Shown here: one piece after another, positions 1-6,060 of the stretch
Numbering within the stretch: the first letter of the stretch is position 1
Layout of the letters: each line of letters starts with the position of its first letter
NCBI GenBank assembly: GCA_017380275.1
Contig: JAFOEH010000241.1
Location: 1 to 6,060, forward strand
Direction: 5' to 3'
Origin: Alistipes sp.
Lineage (GTDB): Bacteria > Bacteroidota > Bacteroidia > Bacteroidales > Rikenellaceae
Length of the DNA stretch: 6,060 nucleotides
Position numbers and translations under genes: made by a program
The notes under the pieces: model-generated
What the model saw: the letters and a program-made list of their open reading frames with translations, nothing else
Told to the model about the DNA's origin: nothing
Database searches by the model: none

Positions 1-2829
1 CACCTGCGGACCTACGATTCCCGCACGCTCCAGCTGCAACATAATTCGTCCGGCACGGTTGAATCCCACCTCGTAATTACGTTGTATCGAGGATGTTGAG
101 ATCGCGCCATTCGTTACAGCCGCACGCGCCACCTCGCCAAAGAGCGAGTCATACTTAACGGGCGCACCGCTCTCCACATCGGCACCACCACCCATCTCAC
201 CACCCGACTCGGGCGTATAATCGGGCAGAGGATAAGCCTCCATATAACCCTGCTGCTTCGAGATATAATCCACCAGTCGCTCCACCTCCTTGGTCTCTAC
301 CAGCGCGCACTGTATTCGCGTCAGCTCGCCATCCTTCGAGAAGAGCATATCGCCGCGACCGATAAGCTGATTAGCCCCCGGCTGGTCGATAATCGTGCGC
401 GAGTCGATCATCTGAATCACTCGGAACGCAATTCGTGACGGGAAGTTGGCCTTGATACCACCCGTTATGACACGCACGTCGGGGCGCTGCGTAGCGATGA
501 TAAGGTGAATACCCACCGCACGCGCCTTCTGCGCCAATCGCATCACAGGCACCTCTACCTCCTTGGCCGTCATAATCAGGTCGGCAAACTCATCGACCAC
601 AACCACGATATAAGGCATATAGCGGTGACCCTTCTCCGGGTTGAGACGGCGTGCCGTAAACTTCTCGTTGTACTCGACAATGTTTCGCGCCGTCGCCATC
701 TTACACAGCTCCAGACGCTGCCCCATCTCCTCGACCAGCGAGGTCAGTACATATCCCGCCTTCTTCGGATCTGTAACGATGGCCTCATCCTCCGACTCCA
801 TCTTGGCAAGGAAGTGTCGCTCGAGCTTGTTATAAACCGAGAACTCCACCATCTTCGGGTCGATCATCACAAACTTCAGCTGCGCAGGGTGTTTGCTGTA
901 CAGCAGCGACGTGATTATCGCATTCAGACCCACCGACTTACCCTGTCCCGTAGCACCTGCCACCAACAAGTGAGGCAACTTAGCCAGATCGAATGTAAAG
1001 TTCTCATTCTGAATCGTTCGTCCAATCACTACGGGCAGCTCCATCTTCGCTCTCTGGAACTCCTCCGAGCATATCGCCGAGTACATCGACACGATCTGCT
1101 TGTCGCGGTTGGGCACCTCAATTCCGATCGTACCGCGTCCCGGAATAGGCGCAATGATACGAATTCCCTGCGCACGCAGACTCTGCGCAATATCCTTCTC
1201 CAGGCCCTGCACCTTCGAGATCTTCACACCTTGAGCCTGCACAATCTCATACAGCGTAACGGTCGGACCAACGGTCGCCTGAATATCTACAATCGGAATA
1301 CCGAAGTATTTGAGTGTCTCCTGAATACGGCACTTGTTGTCATAAATCTCCGCATCACTCACCTTGTGTGGCGAGCGGTAATCCTCCAGCAGCGAAACAT
1401 AAGGCTTCTTATAACTCTCCAGGTCGCGCAACGGGTCATACAAATCCATATCAATATCCTGCTCGGCCACCTGACGCACCTCATTTTCGCGCACCGTAAC
1501 CACGATATGATCCTCCTCGTCAGCCACTTCGCTCTGCACCTCCGTCACCTTCTCTTGCTGCGCCACAGCTCCCGCCGTAGGCATTACGACAATCTCATCT
1601 CCATCCTGCCTATACGAGCGCTCCATAGTCCTCGGCATAGGCTCTGCCACCTTCGGTTGGGGCTTCATCTCTACGGGCTCATCTGCATCAACAACGGCAA
1701 AACCCTGCTCGTCGAGCGAACGCTCAAAACGCTCTCTGCGCTCATTCTTTTCGCGCTCCAACAACGCCTCAACATCTATCTCATTGGGCTTCGCACCCTC
1801 ACTCGGCATCACAACAAAGCCCTCCTCATCGAGCTTATCGAGGTCAATATCCGGCTCCGCCTTCTGCATCGGCAACGGCTCCTGCTCTGCTGGCTTTTCG
1901 ATATAGAACTCCGGCTCTTCCTTCGCAAATGCCGCCTCGCGACGCTCCTCATCGCGGCGTGCCGCCAAATATTCGTTCATCGTCATCGGACGCTGCTCTA
2001 CGCTCTCCACCGCCGGCTCAACTCTCTGTGGCTCAGGTTGCACAACATACTCTGGTTCAGGCTTCCGCTCCACCTTCGCCGCCTTCGGCTCCATAGGCTC
2101 ACTCGGCTGCTCCGCAGGCACCTCCGCCTCAACCGACTCTTCCATTTCCTGCTCTTGCTCCGCACGACGATGCGCAATCACATCCTCTACCACCTGCTTC
2201 ACTCTATCGCCCTGCTTCTCCACGCCATCGCCAATTCCATCGACAATGCTACGGAAGTTACGGTTGATAAATACACCCGTCAAAATCCAACCCGTGAGCA
2301 GTACCAACAGAGCACCGAACATACCGACCAACCCTGTCAAATCCGTCGCACACGCCTGACCGAAGCTACCACCCAGATCGAGCGGAATATGCGTGCGCGT
2401 GGCAAGCAGACCCATCGTCAGCGATCCCATTATCAGCACCAGCGCGGCACTCAGCGCGAAGTGATTTATATGCAACGGTTTACGGCGGAAGATTCGCCAT
2501 CCGAGTATCGTCACCACAATCGGTATCACAATACCGAATACACCGAACGACTGATCCACCACCCAGTACGCCACCATAGCGCCCGCGCTGCTGCATATAT
2601 TCTCGAACGGCACCTCCACACCCGACAGCTCGGGATCGTTTCTCAGAGCCGACAGATCCGACGACCAATGTATATAGTGCGACACCACCGACACCACCGA
2701 GAAAAGCCCCACGATCAACATCACGAAGCCCACCATCCACAGCAGATTATCATTCGACGCCTCAGTCGATGCCGCCGTGGCCGACTTACTGCGACTCTTG
2801 TCGTATGTTTTTTTAACACGTTGTGCCAT
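1..2829 (-). CDS. ftsK: DNA translocase FtsK (3'-truncated by the window edge)
   Basis: Septum-anchored, ATP-driven DNA pump that clears the chromosome terminus through the closing division site. The frame is open for 943 codons from ATG 2829-2827 to base 1 with no stop, so only the extreme C-terminus is missing. Visible in order: a basic N-terminus; four membrane segments (about residues 29-50, 84-109, 124-143, 166-188); a Glu/Pro-rich, probably disordered linker (about 190-450); the motor domain from about 460 with Walker A GATGQGKS (625-632, K631) and Walker B VVVVDEFAD (D746, E747), followed by ATQRP, IKANFPSRIAF and GRGDMLF; and the start of the winged-helix gamma domain (from about 893, with NYEVGFNRAGRIMLQLERAGIV), which in this family reads the DNA orientation sequences. 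The start gives a sensible cytoplasmic tail before membrane segment 1. It has no Shine-Dalgarno, only AT-rich DNA, which is usual in Bacteroidetes. It lies 81 bases after murI and probably has its own promoter. Family assignment is very secure. Confidence 0.96.
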   Translation of the reverse strand, partial: MAQRVKKTYDKSRSKSATAASTEASNDNLLWMVGFVMLIVGLFSVVSVVSHYIHWSSDLSALRNDPELSGVEVPFENICSSAGAMVAYWVVDQSFGVFGIVIPIVVTILGWRIFRRKPLHINHFALSAALVLIMGSLTMGLLATRTHIPLDLGGSFGQACATDLTGLVGMFGALLVLLTGWILTGVFINRNFRSIVDGIGDGVEKQGDRVKQVVEDVIAHRRAEQEQEMEESVEAEVPAEQPSEPMEPKAAKVERKPEPEYVVQPEPQRVEPAVESVEQRPMTMNEYLAARRDEERREAAFAKEEPEFYIEKPAEQEPLPMQKAEPDIDLDKLDEEGFVVMPSEGAKPNEIDVEALLEREKNERRERFERSLDEQGFAVVDADEPVEMKPQPKVAEPMPRTMERSYRQDGDEIVVMPTAGAVAQQEKVTEVQSEVADEEDHIVVTVRENEVRQVAEQDIDMDLYDPLRDLESYKKPYVSLLEDYRSPHKVSDAEIYDNKCRIQETLKYFGIPIVDIQATVGPTVTLYEIVQAQGVKISKVQGLEKDIAQSLRAQGIRIIAPIPGRGTIGIEVPNRDKQIVSMYSAICSEEFQRAKMELPVVIGRTIQNENFTFDLAKLPHLLVAGATGQGKSVGLNAIITSLLYSKHPAQLKFVMIDPKMVEFSVYNKLERHFLAKMESEDEAIVTDPKKAGYVLTSLVEEMGQRLELCKMATARNIVEYNEKFTARRLNPEKGHRYMPYIVVVVDEFADLIMTAKEVEVPVMRLAQKARAVGIHLIIATQRPDVRVITGGIKANFPSRIAFRVIQMIDSRTIIDQPGANQLIGRGDMLFSKDGELTRIQCALVETKEVERLVDYISKQQGYMEAYPLPDYTPESGGEMGGGADVESGAPVKYDSLFGEVARAAVTNGAISTSSIQRNYEVGFNRAGRIMLQLERAGIVGPQV

Positions 2830-2847
2830 AATATAATCAAATGAAAT

Positions 2848-2861
2848 CGGGCACACGCCCG
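2848..2861 (-). other. Small GC-rich hairpin in the ftsK leader
   Basis: On the minus strand this reads CGGGC-GTGT-GCCCG, a perfect 5-bp stem with a 4-base loop. It lies between murI and ftsK, just downstream of the candidate -7 element, so if that promoter is real the hairpin would sit at or next to the 5' end of the ftsK mRNA. The downstream bases ATTTCATTTG are only moderately T-rich, so a weak terminator for murI is the alternative reading. The palindrome is seen directly; its function is inferred. Confidence 0.35.
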
Positions 2862-2866
2862 TAATG

Positions 2867-2898
2867 TAAAGATAGAGAATAATTCTTACTTCTGCAAC
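2867..2898 (-). promoter_or_regulatory. Candidate Bacteroidetes-type promoter for ftsK
   Basis: On the minus strand, GTTG (2898-2895) is followed after 20 bases by TATCTTTA (2874-2867). The known Bacteroidetes sigma-ABfr consensus is a TTTG-like -33 element, about 19-21 bases, then TAnnTTTG. The match is 3 of 4 in the first box and 5 of the 6 defined positions in the second. It lies wholly in the murI-ftsK gap, about 38 bases before the ftsK ATG, which is the right place for a promoter of that gene. Short motifs of this kind also occur by chance. Confidence 0.45.
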
Positions 2899-2910
2899 CC
2901 CGCGCCCTAT

Positions 2911-3678
2911 TTAACGCAGAGCCTTACGCTCCAATCGAGAGCGATACTCCTCGTCGGCGTAACTCAAGAACTCCAGCTTCGGAGAGTTATCCTCCGCGCA
3001 TCGCAGATCGAACTTATCGAGCAGACTCTCCACACGTTTCTCCACCGCCTCGCCCGAGTCAATCACAGCCACCTCTCGATCACCCACAACCCGACGAATC
3101 ACATCACCCAGGAAGGGGTAGTGTGTACACCCCAGAACAATCACATCCGCCCCTCGCTCGATCATCGGCTCTACCGCGCGACGCACCAGCTCTTCGGTCC
3201 GAGGCTCCTGCTCCGCATCGGCCTCCACAGCCTCCACAAAACCCTCGCCCACAACCTTCAGCACCTCAACGCCTTGGCCATAACGCTCGAGTGTCGATAG
3301 GAACTTCCGCCCTTCAAGGCTACGCTCGGTCGCCATCACACCCACCACCTTCGAGCGCGTCATCGCGCAGGCGGGCTTCACCGCAGGCTCCAGCCCCACG
3401 ATCGGGATGTGCGAAAACCGTTCTCTAAGGTATTCAATTGCTGCCGCCGTAGCAGTATTACACGCCACCACAACCATCTTGCACCCCCGCTCCACCAGAT
3501 CGCCAACCGCCTTCTCGGCCAGCTCTCGAATCTGTTCCTCGGACTTGGTTCCGTAGGGACAATTCTTACCATCACCCAGATAGATGAGTGACTCGCGCGG
3601 CAAAGCCCGATGCAACTCACGCCACACCGAAAGCCCGCCAAAGCCCGAATCATACACTCCTATCGGGTTGTTATTCAT
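2911..3678 (-). CDS. murI: Glutamate racemase
   Basis: Cytoplasmic, cofactor-independent racemase converting L-glutamate to D-glutamate for the peptidoglycan stem peptide. The 255-residue length is normal for the family. Visible: the N-terminal signature GVYDSGFGGLSV (7-18, with D10 and S11), the substrate-loop motif LGDGKNCPYG (34-43), the first catalytic cysteine in VVACNTATA (C73), GLEPAVKPA (95-103), and the second catalytic cysteine in VLGCTHYPFL (C184, with T185 and H186). Both cysteines of the two-base mechanism are present, so the enzyme should be active. The ATG at 3678-3676 lies inside the end of aroK, with an 8-base overlap (ATGAATAA). This points to a shared transcript and possible translational coupling. 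The upstream AAAAGAGA is only a weak purine-rich ribosome-binding match. One small oddity is ATERS (116-120), where many family members have an AT-x-GT-like sequence. The family assignment is very secure. Confidence 0.97.
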   Translation of the reverse strand: MNNNPIGVYDSGFGGLSVWRELHRALPRESLIYLGDGKNCPYGTKSEEQIRELAEKAVGDLVERGCKMVVVACNTATAAAIEYLRERFSHIPIVGLEPAVKPACAMTRSKVVGVMATERSLEGRKFLSTLERYGQGVEVLKVVGEGFVEAVEADAEQEPRTEELVRRAVEPMIERGADVIVLGCTHYPFLGDVIRRVVGDREVAVIDSGEAVEKRVESLLDKFDLRCAEDNSPKLEFLSYADEEYRSRLERKALR

Positions 3679-4198
3679 TCTCTTTTATCGTTTTGCTAAT
3701 CAATTCTATCAACTCCACGTCACTCATCTCAGCGCAATCTACAATATGCCTTGCCTTGGCATAATAGGGCTCACGCTCGGCCATATTCGTGGTCATAAAA
3801 GCCACCAGCTCCTCGTCATTCAGGCCGCGCAATTTGGGTCTCTTCTGTCGTCCGTGCGGACTCAGGCGCGAGGCGATCTGTTTTGCCGTACGACGCAGGT
3901 ACACCGTCTGTCCCACTTCGTTCATCCGCTCCATATTATCCTTCCACGTCGGCACTCCTCCGCCTGTCGATACCACGAGACTCTCCTCCGACTGGGCTAT
4001 CTCCTCGATCAGTGCCCGCTCCGTACGACGGAAATACTCCTCCCCCTCGTACTGAAAAATATCGCTCACCGAAGCACCCTCGCGCTGCTCAATCTCGCCA
4101 TCCATATCGACGAAACGCATCCCCGTCATCTTGGCAAGTTTACGACCGAGCGAACTCTTACCGCAACCCATATAACCTATCAGAAACACCTTGGCCAT
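3671..4198 (-). CDS. aroK: Shikimate kinase
   Basis: Transfers phosphate from ATP to the 3-hydroxyl of shikimate, the fifth step of the shikimate pathway to chorismate, in the cytoplasm. With the ATG at 4198-4196 the protein has 175 residues, the usual size of the single-domain enzyme. Visible: Walker A GYMGCGKSS (8-16), the FVDMD motif with D31 and D33 (metal and shikimate binding), FRRTE with R57, the GGG glycine run (79-81, shikimate binding), an Arg-rich LID segment with RP (120-121), and EREPYY with R142, another conserved substrate arginine. An in-frame GTG at 4204-4202 would add two residues; ATG is preferred because the P-loop then begins at the usual distance from the start. The gap to the parC stop is only 10 bases and the 3' end overlaps murI, so it is probably co-transcribed with both. 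The family is secure; aroK rather than aroL is chosen by default for a lone bacterial copy. Confidence 0.95.
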   Translation of the reverse strand: MAKVFLIGYMGCGKSSLGRKLAKMTGMRFVDMDGEIEQREGASVSDIFQYEGEEYFRRTERALIEEIAQSEESLVVSTGGGVPTWKDNMERMNEVGQTVYLRRTAKQIASRLSPHGRQKRPKLRGLNDEELVAFMTTNMAEREPYYAKARHIVDCAEMSDVELIELISKTIKENE

Positions 4199-4208
4199 AT
4201 CCACTCAC

Positions 4209-6060
4209 TTAAAACAGATTCAACTGCTCGGGATCAATCACAATAGCCGCCTTTTCCGACTCCTCGGCCTCTTCCGCTACATCCAGCTCCGCAGCATCAG
4301 TCTCGATGCCCTCAACGCTCTCCATATCGATGCTCATAGACTCCTGCTCGGCATCCGCATCCTCCTCAACGTCAGGCTCAGCCGCAGGCTCGGGCTCGAC
4401 GAAACTCAGCGATGCCACATCGTAGGTCGTAATTCGCTTACCCTTGGCTCGATGACTCTTCACACCCACAAACGTATCCACATCCACCTCATCAGCCGGA
4501 CGTGAGGCGTGCGCACCCTTGTACTCCACCACCAGCGTAGCACCCTCCACACCCGTGATGCAAACGAAATCTGCCGCCGACTCATCCTCCAAGAACGACT
4601 GCATCTTATCATTTGCCTCGAGCTGGAAACGCTTCATATAGTAGTAGTTCTGCTCTCGATCGAAGTAGCACAGGCTATAGATGCGGCCCGCCACAAACTT
4701 CTCCACGCGAACGGTCTCATCGGGGAAGTGCTGTCCCACATTAAAGCCCGTGATGTAGTATTGGTGCTTCGATGTCCACACCACAATCTTATCATCACCC
4801 TTGAACTCGCCAATGAGCTCGCCTCTTCCATCGGTATTCAGACGGCGCACATCCTCGTCGTACCAGATGTTCTGGCCACCGAGAGTCGATGTACCCTTCT
4901 CCTTCATCGCAATCTTGTGGATGCCATAACGCGAGAAGAGATTTCCCGCTGCCGCACGGCCCTTGATCGCTACGGTCGAGAAGTCCAGATCGGTTATGAC
5001 ACGCTTCAGTCGCGGACGCGGACGGAAATATATCTTCAGCACCTCAGCCTCGCCATTGGGATTTACCGACATATATATGATCTCGCTCTTGGGCGTACCC
5101 TTCGTCAGGTCGTACACCTTGTCGCGCGTGATACTCTTGATGGCGCATCGCTTCATCATTATCGCACCTCCCCGTCCATCGCGGTAGAGTACGTTATATA
5201 TCGTGCGCTCGTCGTTGCGCTTGAAGACACCCAGGTAGAGGATGTTCTTGTCGAAGAAATCCTTGTCGGCCACCTTGCGTATGGTGTAGCGGCCATCCTT
5301 CAGGATCACGATCACATCATCAATATCGCTACAATCGCACACATACTCAGCATCCTTCATTCCCTTGCCAATTCCGAAGAATCCCTCGGCACGATCGACA
5401 TACAACTTGGCATTGGTCACAGCCACCTTCGCCGCCTCGATTGTGTCAAACTCACGAATCTCCGTACGACGCTCATACTTCTTTCCGTACTTATCACCGA
5501 TGCGCTTATAGTATGCAATGGCGTAGTCGGTCAGGTGATCCAGATCGTACTGCGTCGATTTTATATCCTCCTCTATTCGCTTTATCTCGTTATCGTTCTT
5601 ATCCTTATCAAAGCGCGAGATACGGATGAACTTCAACTCTGTCAGTCGCTTCACATCCTCCAGAGTAACCTCGCGGCGGAGCAACTTCTTGAACGGCTCC
5701 AAGCCCTTATCCACGGCTGCATACGCCTCCTCAGGCGTACGTCTGCCCTCAATGAGCTCATATAGCTTATTCTCAATAAAGATCCTCTCGAGCGAAGCTG
5801 CGTGCCAAGCATCATTCAGCTCACCCAGACGAATCTCCAACTCTCGACCGAGCAGAGCTCGCGTGCGCTCTGCCGAGTGTCGCAGGATCTGCTTCACACC
5901 CATAAAGCAGGGCTTGTCATCGACAATCACGCAGGCATTGGGCGAGATCGACACCTCGCACGAGGTGAATGCATAGAGCGCATCGATGGTCTTATCCGAC
6001 GACTCGTCATTTGCAACGTGTACGACGATCTCCACCTTGTCGGCCGTCAGGTCATCCACC
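4209..6060 (-). CDS. parC: DNA topoisomerase IV subunit A, C-terminal part (5' end outside the window)
   Basis: Type IIA topoisomerase subunit that decatenates sister chromosomes together with ParE. About 617 codons are visible, ending at TAA 4211-4209. The reading frame runs through the right edge, and the GTG at 6059-6057 is an internal valine codon, not a start. The N-terminal winged helix with the active-site tyrosine is therefore not in view. Counting from codon 6059-6057: the end of the tower region (1-60), coiled coil and C-gate (about 61-200, with HSAERTRALLGRELEIRLGEL and IRISRFD), a beta-pinwheel-like DNA-wrapping domain (about 218-552, with YRDGRGGAIMMKR), then an acidic tail (554-616) ending in QLNLF. 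No canonical GyrA box (QRRGGKG) is seen, which favours ParC over GyrA. aroK follows after 10 bases. The GyrA/ParC family is certain; the paralogue choice is likely. The Bacteroidetes product is sometimes labelled DNA gyrase/topoisomerase IV subunit A. Confidence 0.93.
   Translation of the reverse strand, partial: VDDLTADKVEIVVHVANDESSDKTIDALYAFTSCEVSISPNACVIVDDKPCFMGVKQILRHSAERTRALLGRELEIRLGELNDAWHAASLERIFIENKLYELIEGRRTPEEAYAAVDKGLEPFKKLLRREVTLEDVKRLTELKFIRISRFDKDKNDNEIKRIEEDIKSTQYDLDHLTDYAIAYYKRIGDKYGKKYERRTEIREFDTIEAAKVAVTNAKLYVDRAEGFFGIGKGMKDAEYVCDCSDIDDVIVILKDGRYTIRKVADKDFFDKNILYLGVFKRNDERTIYNVLYRDGRGGAIMMKRCAIKSITRDKVYDLTKGTPKSEIIYMSVNPNGEAEVLKIYFRPRPRLKRVITDLDFSTVAIKGRAAAGNLFSRYGIHKIAMKEKGTSTLGGQNIWYDEDVRRLNTDGRGELIGEFKGDDKIVVWTSKHQYYITGFNVGQHFPDETVRVEKFVAGRIYSLCYFDREQNYYYMKRFQLEANDKMQSFLEDESAADFVCITGVEGATLVVEYKGAHASRPADEVDVDTFVGVKSHRAKGKRITTYDVASLSFVEPEPAAEPDVEEDADAEQESMSIDMESVEGIETDAAELDVAEEAEESEKAAIVIDPEQLNLF
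4212..4226 (-). other. C-terminal QLNLF peptide of ParC (putative sliding-clamp binding motif)
   Basis: The last five codons of parC encode Gln-Leu-Asn-Leu-Phe, directly before the TAA. The known beta-clamp (DnaN) binding consensus is QL(S/D)LF, so four of five positions match and Asn stands in the variable third place. The motif sits at the free end of a long acidic tail, as tethered clamp-binding peptides often do. The sequence is seen directly; the binding is inferred. Confidence 0.4.

Noticed and set aside
2480..2740. 86-codon minus-strand frame within the 5' part of ftsK
   Set aside because: It lies in another frame of the ftsK membrane region and is Gly/Val/Arg-rich because of the GC-rich codons; ftsK itself reads cleanly through it.
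505..2844. Very long open frame on the plus strand (779 codons) opposite ftsK
   Set aside because: It lies antisense to a certain ftsK. Its translation is a Leu/Arg/His-rich mixture with no recognisable domain, as expected when codon bias on one strand keeps stops out of the other.
2848..2861. Strong intrinsic terminator after murI
   Set aside because: The stem is only 5 bp and is not followed by a proper T run (ATTTCATTTG), so I list it only as a hairpin of unknown role.
4199..4204. GTG start for shikimate kinase two codons upstream
   Set aside because: The ATG at 4198-4196 is in frame, places the P-loop at the usual distance from the N-terminus and is the more common start. The GTG remains possible but is less likely.
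3584..4246. 220-codon plus-strand frame across aroK and the start of murI
   Set aside because: It covers two clear genes on the other strand and their junction, and resembles no protein family; it is a shadow of codon bias.
4509..5765. 418-codon open frame on the plus strand opposite parC
   Set aside because: It is antisense to well-supported parC coding sequence, its composition is Leu/Ile/His/Arg-rich, and it shows no motif or plausible start context.
6057..6059. Start codon of the topoisomerase gene at the right edge
   Set aside because: The codon is GTG in the middle of a conserved topoisomerase region and the frame stays open to the edge, so it is an internal valine; the real start is outside the window.

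Overview
The window is a housekeeping stretch of a Bacteroidales chromosome, most like Alistipes/Rikenellaceae. The grounds are: GC that looks to be in the mid-50s percent by eye, starts without a strong Shine-Dalgarno, a candidate Bacteroidetes-type promoter (GTTG, 20 bases, TATCTTTA), and Bacteroidetes-like forms of ParC, FtsK and MurI. The genus is an inference from recall, not from a search.

All four genes lie on the minus strand, so in transcription order the layout runs from right to left. First comes parC (6060 to 4209), the DNA topoisomerase IV A subunit, whose 5' end lies outside the window. Next is aroK (4198 to 3671), shikimate kinase. Then comes murI (3678 to 2911), glutamate racemase, overlapping aroK by 8 bases. 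After an 81-base gap with a candidate promoter and a small GC hairpin comes ftsK (2829 to 1), the membrane-anchored DNA translocase, whose last C-terminal residues run off the left edge. parC, aroK and murI are packed tightly enough to be one transcript; ftsK probably also has its own promoter. No stretch over 100 bases lacks a gene, and I see no RNA gene, mobile element, CRISPR array or long DNA repeat.

Two of the genes act in the last steps of chromosome segregation: topoisomerase IV unlinks sister chromosomes and FtsK pumps the terminus through the septum. MurI supplies D-glutamate for peptidoglycan, and AroK carries out the fifth step of the shikimate pathway to chorismate. The cluster therefore places segregation, wall-precursor and aromatic-precursor genes side by side, but nothing here is an undescribed system. 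The most interesting details are a C-terminal QLNLF on ParC that looks like a sliding-clamp binding peptide at the end of a 63-residue acidic tail, and a set of four degenerate acidic/hydrophobic motifs in the disordered linker of FtsK.
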